Part shown: one piece after another, positions 17,622 to 26,819 of the stretch
Numbering within the stretch: the first letter of the stretch is position 1
How the letters are laid out: each line of letters begins with the position of its first letter
Assembly: GCA_934339365.1 (NCBI GenBank)
Contig: CAKRHW010000002.1
Coordinates: 310,001 to 374,000, forward strand
Direction: 5' to 3'
Source: an uncultured Lachnospiraceae bacterium
GTDB taxonomy: Bacteria; Bacillota; Clostridia; Lachnospirales; Lachnospiraceae
Length of the DNA: 64,000 nucleotides
The notes under the pieces: model-generated
Database searches by the model: none
Told to the model about the DNA's origin: nothing
What the model saw: the letters and a program-made list of their open reading frames with translations, nothing else
Program-made: the position numbers and the translations under genes

Positions 17622-19037
17622 TTATACCGGATATGCTCCGTTTTTCTTATCTGCTTTTGCTACATCAACTTTCGTCTGCTGTGCTAAACGATATTCAAAG
17701 AAATCCTTTGCTACCTGTGGGAACAATGCATACGTAAGTGTATCCTCATCCTGCTGTTTCCAAGGAGCAACCTCTTTTTCAAATTCAGCTAATTCATTTG
17801 GAATCAAATCAGCCGGACGACATGTAATAATTTCTTCGTCACCGATACATTTCTTTCTGATTTCCGGATTACATGGTTTTACAGTCTGACCATATTCTCC
17901 ACGAAGCAATGCCTTTGTTTCCTTTGTTGCCATCTTATATCTTTCACCCATTAATACATTCAATACAGCCTGTGTACCAACAATCTGTGAAGATGGTGTT
18001 ACAAGTGGTGGCTCTCCTAAATCTTTTCTTACATTTGGCACTTCCTTTAATACATCATAATACTTATCTGATGCATTCTGCTCTTTTAATTGTGATACAA
18101 GATTTGAAAGCATTCCACCAGGAACCTGATATAATAAAGTCTTAATATTAACACCCATTACCTTTGGATTTAATAAACCAGTCTTTAATGCATCTTCCTG
18201 AATTGGTCTGAAATAATCTGCAATCTCAGCTAATAGATTCTGATCCAAACCGGTATCATATGGTGTTCCCTTAAATGTCTCTACCATAACTTCTGTTGCC
18301 GGTTGAGATGTTCCCATTGAGAATGGTGAAATAGCAGTATCAATAATATCGCATCCTGCTTCTACTGCCTTTAAATATGTCATAGACGCAACACCAGATG
18401 TATAGTGTGTATGCAAATCAATTGGCAAGTCTGTTGCACTCTTTAATGCCTCCACAAGCTCTGTTGCTTTATATGGAACAATTAGTCCTGCCATATCTTT
18501 GATACAAATAGAATTTGCACCCATATCTTCAATTCTTTTTGCAATATCCATCCAATAATCTAATGTATAAGCATCTCCTAATGTATAGGCTAATGCAACC
18601 TGTGCATGTCCACCCTCTTTTACCGTAGCTTTCACTGCACATTCAAGATTTCTTAAATCATTTAAGCAGTCAAAGATACGGATAATATCAATACCGTTTG
18701 CAATTGATTTCTGAACGAAATACTCTACTACATCATCTGCATAATGTCTGTATCCTAAAATATTCTGTCCTCTTAAAAGCATCTGTAATTTTGTGTTTTT
18801 AAATCCTGCTCTTAATTTACGAAGTCTTTCCCATGGATCTTCCTTCAAAAATCTTAAAGATGCATCAAATGTTGCACCACCCCAGCATTCAACAGAATGA
18901 TATCCAACGCGATCCATTTTATCTACGATTGGCAACATCTGTTCTGTTGTCATACGTGTTGCTATCAGAGACTGATGTGCATCTCTTAATACAGTCTCCA
19001 TGATCTTAACTGGTTTTTTCTTTACCTGTTCTGCCAT
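17622..19037 (-). CDS. oadA: Oxaloacetate decarboxylase alpha-type carboxyltransferase (5S-like), without biotin domain
   Basis: The 471-residue protein is a TIM-barrel carboxyltransferase of the OadA/PycB/5S family. METVLRDAHQSLIATRMT and HTHYTSG carry metal ligands, ICIKDMAG the carboxylated lysine, followed by the conserved carboxylase domain. It moves the carboxyl group between oxaloacetate or pyruvate and carboxybiotin. The C-terminal biotinyl domain found in many OadA proteins is missing; a separate carrier is encoded at 20307-20669. The frame opens 14 codons earlier, but GGAGG precedes the ATG at 19035-19037. Last gene of the operon. Confidence 0.92.
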   Translation of the reverse strand: MAEQVKKKPVKIMETVLRDAHQSLIATRMTTEQMLPIVDKMDRVGYHSVECWGGATFDASLRFLKEDPWERLRKLRAGFKNTKLQMLLRGQNILGYRHYADDVVEYFVQKSIANGIDIIRIFDCLNDLRNLECAVKATVKEGGHAQVALAYTLGDAYTLDYWMDIAKRIEDMGANSICIKDMAGLIVPYKATELVEALKSATDLPIDLHTHYTSGVASMTYLKAVEAGCDIIDTAISPFSMGTSQPATEVMVETFKGTPYDTGLDQNLLAEIADYFRPIQEDALKTGLLNPKVMGVNIKTLLYQVPGGMLSNLVSQLKEQNASDKYYDVLKEVPNVRKDLGEPPLVTPSSQIVGTQAVLNVLMGERYKMATKETKALLRGEYGQTVKPCNPEIRKKCIGDEEIITCRPADLIPNELAEFEKEVAPWKQQDEDTLTYALFPQVAKDFFEYRLAQQTKVDVAKADKKNGAYPV

Positions 19038-19112
19038 AATTTCCTCCATTTTCCTTATGTATTTTATTTCAAAATACATCTCTATGCTTCATCTAGCAAA
19101 TCATTATTCATT

Positions 19113-20261
19113 CTAAACTCCAAATATAGCCATAAAGGTTCCTGCAGCAACAGCTGTTCCAATTACACCTGCAACATTTGGTCCCATTGCATGCATTAAC
19201 AGGAAGTTTGTTGGATCTGCTTCCGAACCAACTTTTTGAGATACTCTCGCTGCCATCGGAACTGCAGAAACACCTGCCGAACCAATCAAAGGATTTACCT
19301 TTCCATGTGTTGCTTTACACATTAATTTACCAAATAACACACCAGCTGCTGTACCAATTGCAAATGCAATCAAACCTAAAATAACAATTTTAATTGTATC
19401 TAGAGTTAAAAAAGCTTCTGCACTTGTTGTTGCTCCAACAGAAGTACCAAGTAAAATAACAACAATATACATTAACGCATTAGATGCAGTTTCTGTTAAT
19501 TGTTTTACTACTCCTGACTCTCTGAACAAATTACCAAGCATCAGCATACCTACAAGTGGAGCTGTTGTTGGAAGGATCAGACAAACTACAATCGTAACAA
19601 TAATAGGGAATAATATTTTCTCTAATTTTGATACTGGTCTTAATTGATCCATTTTAATCTTTCGCTCTTCTTCTGTTGTTAACAATTTCATAATTGGTGG
19701 CTGAATAATTGGTACTAGTGCCATATAAGAATATGCTGCTACGGCAATTGGTCCCATAAGTGAAGTCTGTCCTAATTTTCCTGCAAGGAAAATAGATGTA
19801 GGTCCGTCTGCTCCACCAATAATTGAAACTGCTGCTGCTGCCTTATCATTAAATCCAATCATAATGGCAAAGAAGTATGCACTATAAATACCAAACTGTG
19901 CTGCAGCTCCTAATAAAAAGCTCTTTGGATTTGCAATCAACGGGCCAAAATCCGTCATTGCTCCAACACCCATAAAAATAAGTGATGGTAATACACTCCA
20001 CTCATCTAATAAATAAAAGAAGTGCAATAAGCCTGCTGTACCTGTAGAGCTATTTTCAGCAGATGCCATAATATCCGGATAAATATTTACAAGAAGCATA
20101 CCGAATGCTATCGGAACTAATAACAATGGTTCATATTCTTTCTTGATCGCCAGATAAAGGAAAATACAAGCGACTCCTATCATGATGATATTTCCCCATG
20201 ACATATTTAAAAAAGCCGTTTGCTTTATCAAATTACCCAACGTATTTACAACGTATTCCAT
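19113..20261 (-). CDS. oadB: Sodium-pumping decarboxylase beta subunit
   Basis: The 382-residue integral membrane protein has about nine to eleven predicted helices and the hallmarks of OadB/GcdB/MmdB: IIGGADGPTSIFLAGKL (the region with the Na+-binding aspartate) and the C-terminal GSAGVSAVPMAARVSQKVG followed by HAMGPNVAGVIGTAVAAG. It decarboxylates carboxybiotin and uses the energy to export Na+. Length is typical. It lies between the carrier protein and the alpha-type carboxyltransferase. Confidence 0.96.
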   Translation of the reverse strand: MEYVVNTLGNLIKQTAFLNMSWGNIIMIGVACIFLYLAIKKEYEPLLLVPIAFGMLLVNIYPDIMASAENSSTGTAGLLHFFYLLDEWSVLPSLIFMGVGAMTDFGPLIANPKSFLLGAAAQFGIYSAYFFAIMIGFNDKAAAAVSIIGGADGPTSIFLAGKLGQTSLMGPIAVAAYSYMALVPIIQPPIMKLLTTEEERKIKMDQLRPVSKLEKILFPIIVTIVVCLILPTTAPLVGMLMLGNLFRESGVVKQLTETASNALMYIVVILLGTSVGATTSAEAFLTLDTIKIVILGLIAFAIGTAAGVLFGKLMCKATHGKVNPLIGSAGVSAVPMAARVSQKVGSEADPTNFLLMHAMGPNVAGVIGTAVAAGTFMAIFGV

Positions 20262-20306
20262 TTCTTACCTCATTTCTCAGTCTTACTGTATATGATTCTG
20301 AAACTA

Positions 20307-20669
20307 CTAGTTCATTGTAACTATTACAGCACCTGCTTCTACCATTGAACCTTCTGCAGCTTCAATACTTGCAATTGTACCATCCTGTGGTGCTACAATT
20401 TCATTTTCCATCTTCATAGCTTCAAGAATTGCGACTACATCGCCCTTTTTCACAGTTGCTCCTGCTGTTGTTTTTACTGCCAATATCTTTCCTGGCATTG
20501 GTGCACTAATTTTTACTGATCCTGCTGCTCCTGTTGACTTTGGAGCTGCTGCCTTTGGTGCTGCTTTTGGTGCTGCCTTTGGTACCTGTGTACTTGTAGC
20601 AGAACTTCCTGCCTCTTCAACGGTTACATCATAAACATTTCCATTTACTGTAATTGTATAATTCTTCAT
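20307..20669 (-). CDS. Biotin carboxyl carrier protein of the Na+ decarboxylase
   Basis: The 120-residue protein has a short N-terminal beta region, an Ala/Pro/Lys-rich flexible linker (about 26-48) and a biotinyl domain whose target lysine is in the motif EAMKMENE near residue 85. It carries CO2 as carboxybiotin between the carboxyltransferases and the membrane beta subunit. It resembles the C subunit of glutaconyl-CoA and methylmalonyl-CoA decarboxylases and the 1.3S subunit of transcarboxylase. Confidence 0.95.
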   Translation of the reverse strand: MKNYTITVNGNVYDVTVEEAGSSATSTQVPKAAPKAAPKAAAPKSTGAAGSVKISAPMPGKILAVKTTAGATVKKGDVVAILEAMKMENEIVAPQDGTIASIEAAEGSMVEAGAVIVTMN

Positions 20670-20708
20670 AATATAGTATTATCTCCTTTCCTATTGCCAG
20701 TCCGGCAC

Positions 20709-21485
20709 TTATCTTCTCTTTCTGATGGATCTTACTACAAAACCATCTGTAGATGTCTGTTCACTTGCTGCAATTGCTGCTGCAATAACAGCAACTAATT
20801 CTTCATCATCTGCTAAATCCGTTTCTTCTGGTTCTGGTTCAGCAACTGGTAAAGTCTCCTTCTTTTCCTCTTTCTTTCCTCCAAGCTTTGATAAATGTGT
20901 AAACTGGGAAATTAAAAATGAAATGAAGATTAGAACAATAAAAACTGTTCCCATTCCCATCACAGTATTAAGAGCTGCTTTCGCAAGCTTACCTCCCATG
21001 GAAGTATTCTTTTCTGCTAATGAAAACTCTACTTTTGTTGGCATTACTCCTGATGAAAAAGTAGAAATCTCAACAGTTGCTTCTAACTCTCCATCTTCAA
21101 ATTCTGAAGTTACAACCACCTGGAACATTTTTTCATCTTCATCGTAATTGCTTTTAATTTTACTTTGATCTGTCTTTTTATATTTTCCTAAGTTTGGATA
21201 AACCTTTAAAAATGCCTCATAGGCTTCTGCTGTGCTTCCTGATGCATTTTTTTCATAGTACTTTAACTCTTTTTCATCTTTTTCATAATAATTTGTTTCA
21301 AGCCATTGTACTATTGACTCGTTATACATATCAGCCGTTACTTTCTGAGTTGTCTGTTCTTCAGCTGATGAATATCCACTATAATAATCTGCATCCTCAT
21401 CTGCAGTAGTGGCAAATGCTGTCATTGGAAAAATCAGCAATGCAAGAGTAAGTACTGCCAGAAAAATCTTTTTTGTCTTTTTCAT
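20709..21485 (-). CDS. OadG-family gamma subunit with large secreted domain
   Basis: The 258-residue protein has a signal peptide (about 1-25), an extracellular domain of about 140 residues, one transmembrane helix near 175-197 (VFIVLIFISFLISQ) and a cytosolic acidic tail. The helix and tail correspond to OadG/GcdD, the small subunit that assembles the Na+ pump; classical versions are only about 80-140 residues and lack the ectodomain. The ectodomain is of unknown role. The frame opens 27 codons earlier, but AGGAG precedes the ATG at 21483-21485. It is located between the carboxyltransferase and carrier genes. Confidence 0.8.
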   Translation of the reverse strand: MKKTKKIFLAVLTLALLIFPMTAFATTADEDADYYSGYSSAEEQTTQKVTADMYNESIVQWLETNYYEKDEKELKYYEKNASGSTAEAYEAFLKVYPNLGKYKKTDQSKIKSNYDEDEKMFQVVVTSEFEDGELEATVEISTFSSGVMPTKVEFSLAEKNTSMGGKLAKAALNTVMGMGTVFIVLIFISFLISQFTHLSKLGGKKEEKKETLPVAEPEPEETDLADDEELVAVIAAAIAASEQTSTDGFVVRSIRKRR

Positions 21486-21498
21486 AACCGACTCCTCT

Positions 21499-22929
21499 CT
21501 AAACCGTTCCATGCTTCTTTGCGAGACGTTCTTCTCTCTTTGTAAATAACATTTCAAATGCTCCAATTACGTATTTACGTGTATCTACTGGCTCAATAAT
21601 CGTATCTATGTATCCACGTTTTGCAGCTGTTTCTACACTATTTTGTAATTGTTCATATTTGTTTGTTGTCTCTGTAATCTTAGCTGTGTCATCTCCACAA
21701 ATAATGGTTGCAGCAAGTTTTGCATCCATAGTACCAACTTTAGCGGTTGGCCATGCAAATGTAACATCTGCACCTACAGCTTTTGAATTCATTGCAACAT
21801 ATGCACTTCCAAAAGCTTCTCCAATAATTAGATTTACCTTCGGAACTGTTGCATTTGCAAATGCATAAGTTAATTTTGCAATTGCATGGGAAAGTCCTTT
21901 TTCTGAACACATCGTAGTTGAAAATCCTGTTGTATTCGTAAGTGAAAGTACCGGAATCTCAAAGGCATCACAAAAAGTAATAAAGTCTGCTGCCTTTTTT
22001 GCACCTTTGGCTGAAATCTTTGCATCAAATTCATCTGTAACTTTCATCTCGTCATCAAAGACTTTTGTACGATTTGCAACTGCACCGATTGTCACACCAT
22101 TTAATTTGATGAAACCAGTTACCATATCTTTTGCGTAATTCGTTTTCATCTCCATAAAGAAATGATCATCTGAAATCTGGGCCAATGCTGCAGCAGTATC
22201 CTCTGTACAATTTTCAACTTCTGAACAAGCTCTGTTTAAATCATCTGTGCATTCATCATAAGAATCATTGTCCTCATTATTTGCCGGTAAAATAGATACC
22301 AGTTGTCTGATGTTTGTAAAGATTTCTTCCTCTGTCCCTACAAAATCAACGTTATCTGTCTTTTCTGACTGGAATTGTGCTGAAGAAGTATCACACTTAG
22401 AATCATTATTACCATCAAGTGCATTTGGCGAATTCACAAATAACTTCGCATTGTCTTCCATGAAGGTAAAATCTGCTAACGACTGCATCACTGATAATCC
22501 ACCACCACACTGTCCAAAAACAGCTGTAATCTGTGGAATAACTCCTGATGCTAAAGATTGCTGCATATAAATCTCTCCTAATGCATTTAATGCATCTGCA
22601 GCTTCCTGCAATCTCAAACCAGAGCAATCTAATAATCCAATCACTGGTGCTCCCATTTTCATTGCCATCTGATAAATCTGTACAATTTTCTTTGCGTGCA
22701 TTTCACCAATTGATCCTCCTAAAACAGAAGAATCCTGGCTGTAGACATACACTAAATTGCCATCGATTACACCATACCCTGTCACTACTCCATCTGCTGG
22801 AGCATCCTTTTCCTGCAGGTTGAAGTCCGTATTTCTAACTGTGACCATCTTACCGACTTCAACGAAGCTACTATCATCAAGTAAAGCATTTATTCTTTCT
22901 CTTGCTGATATCTTGGCTGTAGTACTCAT
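21499..22929 (-). CDS. Acyl-CoA carboxyltransferase subunit (MmdA/12S-like)
   Basis: The 476-residue protein is a crotonase-fold carboxyltransferase of the MmdA/PccB/12S family that moves CO2 between an acyl-CoA and biotin. It begins MSTTAKISARERINALLDDS, then has DGVVTGYGVIDG, the oxyanion-type QCGGGLSVMQSLADF and in the C-terminal half LTNTTGFSTTMCSEKGLSHA and GEAFGSAYVAMNSK. It is somewhat shorter than typical 510-residue members. The acyl-CoA cannot be told from sequence; methylmalonyl-CoA is the usual one. GGAGG fixes the ATG at 22927-22929, 42 codons inside the open frame. First gene of the operon, just after its promoter. Confidence 0.88.
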   Translation of the reverse strand: MSTTAKISARERINALLDDSSFVEVGKMVTVRNTDFNLQEKDAPADGVVTGYGVIDGNLVYVYSQDSSVLGGSIGEMHAKKIVQIYQMAMKMGAPVIGLLDCSGLRLQEAADALNALGEIYMQQSLASGVIPQITAVFGQCGGGLSVMQSLADFTFMEDNAKLFVNSPNALDGNNDSKCDTSSAQFQSEKTDNVDFVGTEEEIFTNIRQLVSILPANNEDNDSYDECTDDLNRACSEVENCTEDTAAALAQISDDHFFMEMKTNYAKDMVTGFIKLNGVTIGAVANRTKVFDDEMKVTDEFDAKISAKGAKKAADFITFCDAFEIPVLSLTNTTGFSTTMCSEKGLSHAIAKLTYAFANATVPKVNLIIGEAFGSAYVAMNSKAVGADVTFAWPTAKVGTMDAKLAATIICGDDTAKITETTNKYEQLQNSVETAAKRGYIDTIIEPVDTRKYVIGAFEMLFTKREERLAKKHGTV

Positions 22930-23026
22930 AAATGTAAACCTCCATTTTTTAATTATATTAAATCGTAGAAAATAATACTGTTCTACTGATTTCAGCATAT
23001 TATGATAATCACATTCTGCCGAATAT

Positions 23027-23055
23027 ATTGTATTACTTAACCCAGAAAATAGCAA
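23027..23055 (-). promoter_or_regulatory. Sigma-A-type promoter of the Na+ decarboxylase operon
   Basis: On the minus strand TTGCTA and TACAAT are 17 bases apart. The expected transcript has an untranslated leader of about 90 bases before the first start codon. Confidence 0.65.
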
Positions 23056-23098
23056 GTTAAAAACACAAAAAACACATAAATCTCACACTTAAAATAGA

Positions 23099-23147
23099 AA
23101 AAAACACGAATTTCTTTTTTCACTCTTTTTAGAATTCGTGTTTTTTT
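23099..23147 (-). terminator. Terminator after the membrane protein gene
   Basis: An imperfect AT-rich stem with core ACACGAATT/AATTCGTGT lies 62 bases after the stop of the upstream gene and ends in a run of T on the minus strand. T runs occur on both strands. Confidence 0.75.
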
Positions 23148-23208
23148 ATTCTATGTGTAAAAATTTTTCTTCTTTTTTGTTATCTTTCAAAATATCATTC
23201 TTGACATT

Positions 23209-24000
23209 TTATCTTTCTCTGGCTTTACGATAAGATTTTTTTATCATACTTAATTTTTGAAAAATAAAAACGACAGCAATCAGATTAATTCCTGGAATCC
23301 ATAACATTATACATAATTGTATCATTGTTTTTTCTACAACAAGCGGTGTACTGCGAAATATTCTTATAATTGCGTGAATCGTAAAAAAAATCGAACATAT
23401 GATACCCAGAATCCAAAGAATCGTCGGATAAGCTTCTGTTACCGGACTTGTTCCTTTCCCAACTGTGCTTTCAACAATATTATGATATCCTCCCTTAAAA
23501 TACTGATCCACTATTTTACAAACTACATTACTAAATGGGTTTTTAAAAACAGGCAGAAGATGGGCAATCAGATAAAATATCCCACATACCTGATAAAGAA
23601 AAATCGAAATCCCATCTAGAAGTAATATCCTTTTTGCTTTCTTTTCATTCACGTACACTAAATCCATTCGACTACTGACTGGATGATATACGGTTCGATT
23701 TGCTCTATAAAAAACAATTACAAGCATCGTTATATATACAAAAGTGGAAAAAAACAAATAAATAGACCGAATCAGTGCATCATGCCTTGCAAAATATACT
23801 GCACATTCCATTCCACTGGCAATCACTGCTATATGTATTGGCAAAGCCAGAATTATCATCAAAAGCCAGTATGCTGATTCAAATCTAAGTATTTCTGACT
23901 CCTCTAACCAGATTATAGCAATCCCCGTAACTAACATAATGCCTGCAATAATTAATACTATCATTTTCTGTTCCTTTTCTTGTACAGTTTCCCTGTCAAG
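23209..24000 (-). CDS. Multi-pass membrane protein of unknown function
   Basis: I do not recognise this family. The protein of about 263 residues has six to seven predicted helices: near the N-terminus (MIVLIIAGIMLVTGIAIIW), two more before residue 100, one around 130-150, and two or three in the C-terminal third, with a basic end (KSYRKARER). The open frame begins at 24021 with an ATG lacking a ribosome-binding site; GGAAGGAG lies inside it, seven bases before a TTG at 23998-24000, which I take as the start. An ATG at 23962-23964 after AAGGA is the alternative. Last gene of the run from the LTA synthase, just before a terminator. Confidence 0.6.
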   Translation of the reverse strand, partial: LDRETVQEKEQKMIVLIIAGIMLVTGIAIIWLEESEILRFESAYWLLMIILALPIHIAVIASGMECAVYFARHDALIRSIYLFFSTFVYITMLVIVFYRANRTVYHPVSSRMDLVYVNEKKAKRILLLDGISIFLYQVCGIFYLIAHLLPVFKNPFSNVVCKIVDQYFKGGYHNIVESTVGKGTSPVTEAYPTILWILGIICSIFFTIHAIIRIFRSTPLVVEKTMIQLCIMLWIPGINLIAVVFIFQKLSMIKKSYRKARER

Positions 24001-24063
24001 TTTTTCTCCTTCCTTTCTCATTCTTTTTTATTTTATCATCCAACTTTTCCTGCTACAATCCTT

Positions 24064-25344
24064 TTATGCAAGGATTTCAAAAGTTAATAATTTCTCAATA
24101 ATTTTATAACAAACAAAAGAATAGGTTTTTTCCCTGATTTCTTCTTTTGAATAAACCGGCATACTTGCATAACACTCTCCTGCAACATAGGCGGAAATTG
24201 TTCCAATTTGTGTCTGAGTTGAAACAGGGGCCTGTAGTTTTTGATCAATTTGTTCTTTCACTATGACGTTTTCTCCTTCTCTTAACAGAATTTCTTTCTT
24301 CCCATGTATATTTTCAACCCTTCCTGCCCCCATAACTTTCCGTTTTTTGTTTAATATATTTTCTCCATTTTCTACTTCGAAATAGTATTTTTGATTCTTT
24401 TTTTCTTTCAATATTTTTTCTAGTGATACATTTTTATACTGCTCAAATCCATATTGAAATAACTTTTTACAGTCTGACCATTTATAACCTTTATTATTGG
24501 GCCATCCACAAGCCAGTAAAGCAACTATCAGGGACTTTCCTTCTCGTTCCACACTCCCTGTATAACAATATCCCGCTTCACATGTAAAACCGGTTTTTCC
24601 ACCAGATGCCCCTTCTGTCATTTCTAACAGACGATTATGATTGAAACAGGTCCTTCCTTTTACCTGATATGATTTTGTAGTTGTTATTTCACGAAATCTT
24701 TTTGATTTTTCTGACCCGTTTAAACAATAACTTAAAATTTTAGCAAGATCCTCTGCTGTTGTATGATGCATTTTTCCATCTTTTCTGGCATCTAATCCAT
24801 TGGGTGTAATAAAATAAGTATCTTTACAACCGATTTCATCTGCCTTTTCATTCATTAATTTTGCAAATGCTTCTACGGATCCTCCAATATGTTCGGCAAT
24901 CACAACTGCAGAATCATTGTGACTTTCTAGCATCATCGAATATAACAGATCTTTTATTTTTACTTTTTCCCCACATCTAAGTCCTAACCGTACTTGTGGC
25001 TGTGACGCAGCATATGCAGAAACTGTAGCTTCCTCATTTTCTCTTCCATTTTCTAATGCAACAATGCATGTCATAATTTTGGTTGTACTCGCCATCGGTA
25101 ATGCCTGATTTCCATTTTTATGAAACAAAACTCTTCTGGTTTTTCCATCCATCAGTACTGCTGATTTTGCATATAATTCCCGTTCATCCATCTGCCTCTT
25201 CTGCTCTGCCCTTTTCTCTGTTTCATTCTGTGTCTGTGCAATTACAATGGAATATCCATCTGAAAAAATCATACTAAAAAAAAGAAAAGACAATAAAAAA
25301 ATATTTTTACTGCTTTTCTTTTTTTGGAACCTTATTCTTTTCAT
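24064..25344 (-). CDS. D-alanyl-D-alanine carboxypeptidase (S11), second copy
   Basis: The 426-residue enzyme trims the terminal D-Ala of peptidoglycan stem peptides outside the membrane. A signal peptide covers about residues 1-38. The active-site triad is STTKIM (Ser near 85), SHNDSA (S-x-N) and GGKTGFT. A C-terminal beta domain and a final amphipathic helix (SFVCYKIIEKLLTFEIL) for membrane attachment follow. The ATG at 25342-25344 follows GGAG; the open frame starts six codons earlier. It is a paralogue of the carboxypeptidase at 27715-28962, with scpA and scpB between them. Confidence 0.92.
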   Translation of the reverse strand: MKRIRFQKKKSSKNIFLLSFLFFSMIFSDGYSIVIAQTQNETEKRAEQKRQMDERELYAKSAVLMDGKTRRVLFHKNGNQALPMASTTKIMTCIVALENGRENEEATVSAYAASQPQVRLGLRCGEKVKIKDLLYSMMLESHNDSAVVIAEHIGGSVEAFAKLMNEKADEIGCKDTYFITPNGLDARKDGKMHHTTAEDLAKILSYCLNGSEKSKRFREITTTKSYQVKGRTCFNHNRLLEMTEGASGGKTGFTCEAGYCYTGSVEREGKSLIVALLACGWPNNKGYKWSDCKKLFQYGFEQYKNVSLEKILKEKKNQKYYFEVENGENILNKKRKVMGAGRVENIHGKKEILLREGENVIVKEQIDQKLQAPVSTQTQIGTISAYVAGECYASMPVYSKEEIREKTYSFVCYKIIEKLLTFEILA

Positions 25345-25403
25345 ATATACTCCAAATTCCATATTTACTAAAGATATATGAAAATTTTTTCATTTTATGA
25401 TAA

Positions 25404-26024
25404 CTATTCTTTGTCTGTTTCTTTCTTTCTGTCTGCATCACGTGCAGATTCATTCAGATTTAATTTTTCATCTGCTTCTTTGATTGCCTCAAGTTTAAAC
25501 GTTTGTACTTTTTCCTGATCAATTGGCGGAAGCTGTTCAATGGACGGCAATCCAAACCGTCTTAAAAATTCTTCTGTCGTTCCAAAAAGAAGGGGTCTTC
25601 CGGGTGCATCTAATCTTCCAACTTCCTCAACTAATTCATATTCTACTAATTTATTGACTGCATGATCACTTTTTACACCTCGAATTTTTTCAATTTCGAC
25701 CTTTGTTACCGGTTGTTTATATGCAATAATTGAAAGAGTTTCTAATAAAACCGCCGTCATCACTTGTCTTTTCGGCTGACTGGCAACCCGAATCAATGCA
25801 TCATAATATTCAGGCTTCGTACACATCTGATACGAATTTTCTAAAGGAATAATTTTTAACCCACTATTTTGCTGATTATATTTTTCCATCAGTTTCTGGA
25901 TTACTTTTCGTGTTGTTTTCACATCCCGTTTAATCCCTTTTGCAATTTTTTCTATTTCAACAGATTCACCCATTGCAAATAAAATTGCCTCCACTTGTGC
26001 TTCTAACTGTTCTAATTCACTCAT
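25404..26024 (-). CDS. scpB: Segregation and condensation protein B
   Basis: The protein of about 206 residues consists of two winged-helix domains; EAILFAMGESVEIEKIAKGI at the N-terminus and the TLSIIAYKQPVTKVEIEKIR segment are the ScpB signatures. ScpB forms the chromosome-organising condensin with SMC and ScpA. A first ATG at 26034-26036 has its purine-rich site directly abutting it, so the ATG four codons later (MSELEQLE) is preferred. The gene overlaps the end of scpA by 8 bases, indicating translational coupling. Confidence 0.94.
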   Translation of the reverse strand: MSELEQLEAQVEAILFAMGESVEIEKIAKGIKRDVKTTRKVIQKLMEKYNQQNSGLKIIPLENSYQMCTKPEYYDALIRVASQPKRQVMTAVLLETLSIIAYKQPVTKVEIEKIRGVKSDHAVNKLVEYELVEEVGRLDAPGRPLLFGTTEEFLRRFGLPSIEQLPPIDQEKVQTFKLEAIKEADEKLNLNESARDADRKKETDKE

Positions 26025-26799
26025 CTTTGTTTCCATTCCCTTCGCTTGGACTTATCATTATTTCATCAAATGTATGCTTTTGAATAATTGTAATTTGTCC
26101 CACCTTCATCAATTCTAAAACTGCTAAAAAAGTTACAATTACTTCTAATTTACTATTTTGTCTCTCAAGTAAATCACGAAAAGAAAACATCTGTTTCCCC
26201 CCCTGTTTTCTTTTTTTTCTTGCATATTTTCGAACATATTGCATTTTGTCCGGCAAAGAAATCTCCTCTTTTTTAATCTCTCCAAACCCTGCTCTTACCG
26301 GATCAATTTTATTTTCCATTCTAAACAGTACCTGCTTCATTACTTCATTTAGCTTCTCAACAGTAATTCCCTCTAAAATTTTATCTAAATTGACTGGTGG
26401 TTTATATTTGATTACTTCTTTTGGCAGTGTCATTTCTTTATACATGGACTTTCCTGCATATTGTTGCTGTGTCCGAAGTTCACTTGCCATATACTTATAA
26501 GTCTTGTATTCAATTAATTGCTGAACAAGCTCAGCTCTTGGATCTTCTTCATTTCCCTCTTCATCAATTACCTTTGGCAGCAGCATTCTCGTTTTTATAT
26601 CAATTAAAGTCGCTGCCATCACAAGAAATTCACTCACAACATCTAAATCTTCCCGTTCCATCTGATTTACATATTCTAAATACTGATTCGTAATCGTCAC
26701 AATCGGTATATCATAAATGTCTACTTTATTTTTTTCAATTAAATGAAGCAGCAAATCTAACGGTCCTTCAAACACCTGAAGTTTTACTAATAGTTCCAA
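26017..26799 (-). CDS. scpA: Segregation and condensation protein A
   Basis: The 260-residue kleisin subunit of the SMC complex. The N-terminal VFEGPLDLLLHLIEKNKVDI and DIPIVTITNQYLEYV are the SMC-neck-binding region, and the C-terminal winged helix (VIVTFLAVLELMKVGQITII) binds the SMC head. The start is a TTG at 26797-26799, ten bases after GGAG; no better ATG lies downstream before the conserved FEGPLD motif. It is followed by scpB, with an 8-base overlap. Confidence 0.95.
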   Translation of the reverse strand: MELLVKLQVFEGPLDLLLHLIEKNKVDIYDIPIVTITNQYLEYVNQMEREDLDVVSEFLVMAATLIDIKTRMLLPKVIDEEGNEEDPRAELVQQLIEYKTYKYMASELRTQQQYAGKSMYKEMTLPKEVIKYKPPVNLDKILEGITVEKLNEVMKQVLFRMENKIDPVRAGFGEIKKEEISLPDKMQYVRKYARKKRKQGGKQMFSFRDLLERQNSKLEVIVTFLAVLELMKVGQITIIQKHTFDEIMISPSEGNGNKDE

Positions 26800-26819
26800 T
26801 TCTGTTTTTCTCCTTTTTC

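Noticed and set aside
20725..21147. 140-codon plus-strand frame opposite the OadG-like gene
   Set aside because: Antisense shadow of the acidic/Ala-rich tail and ectodomain; no family features.
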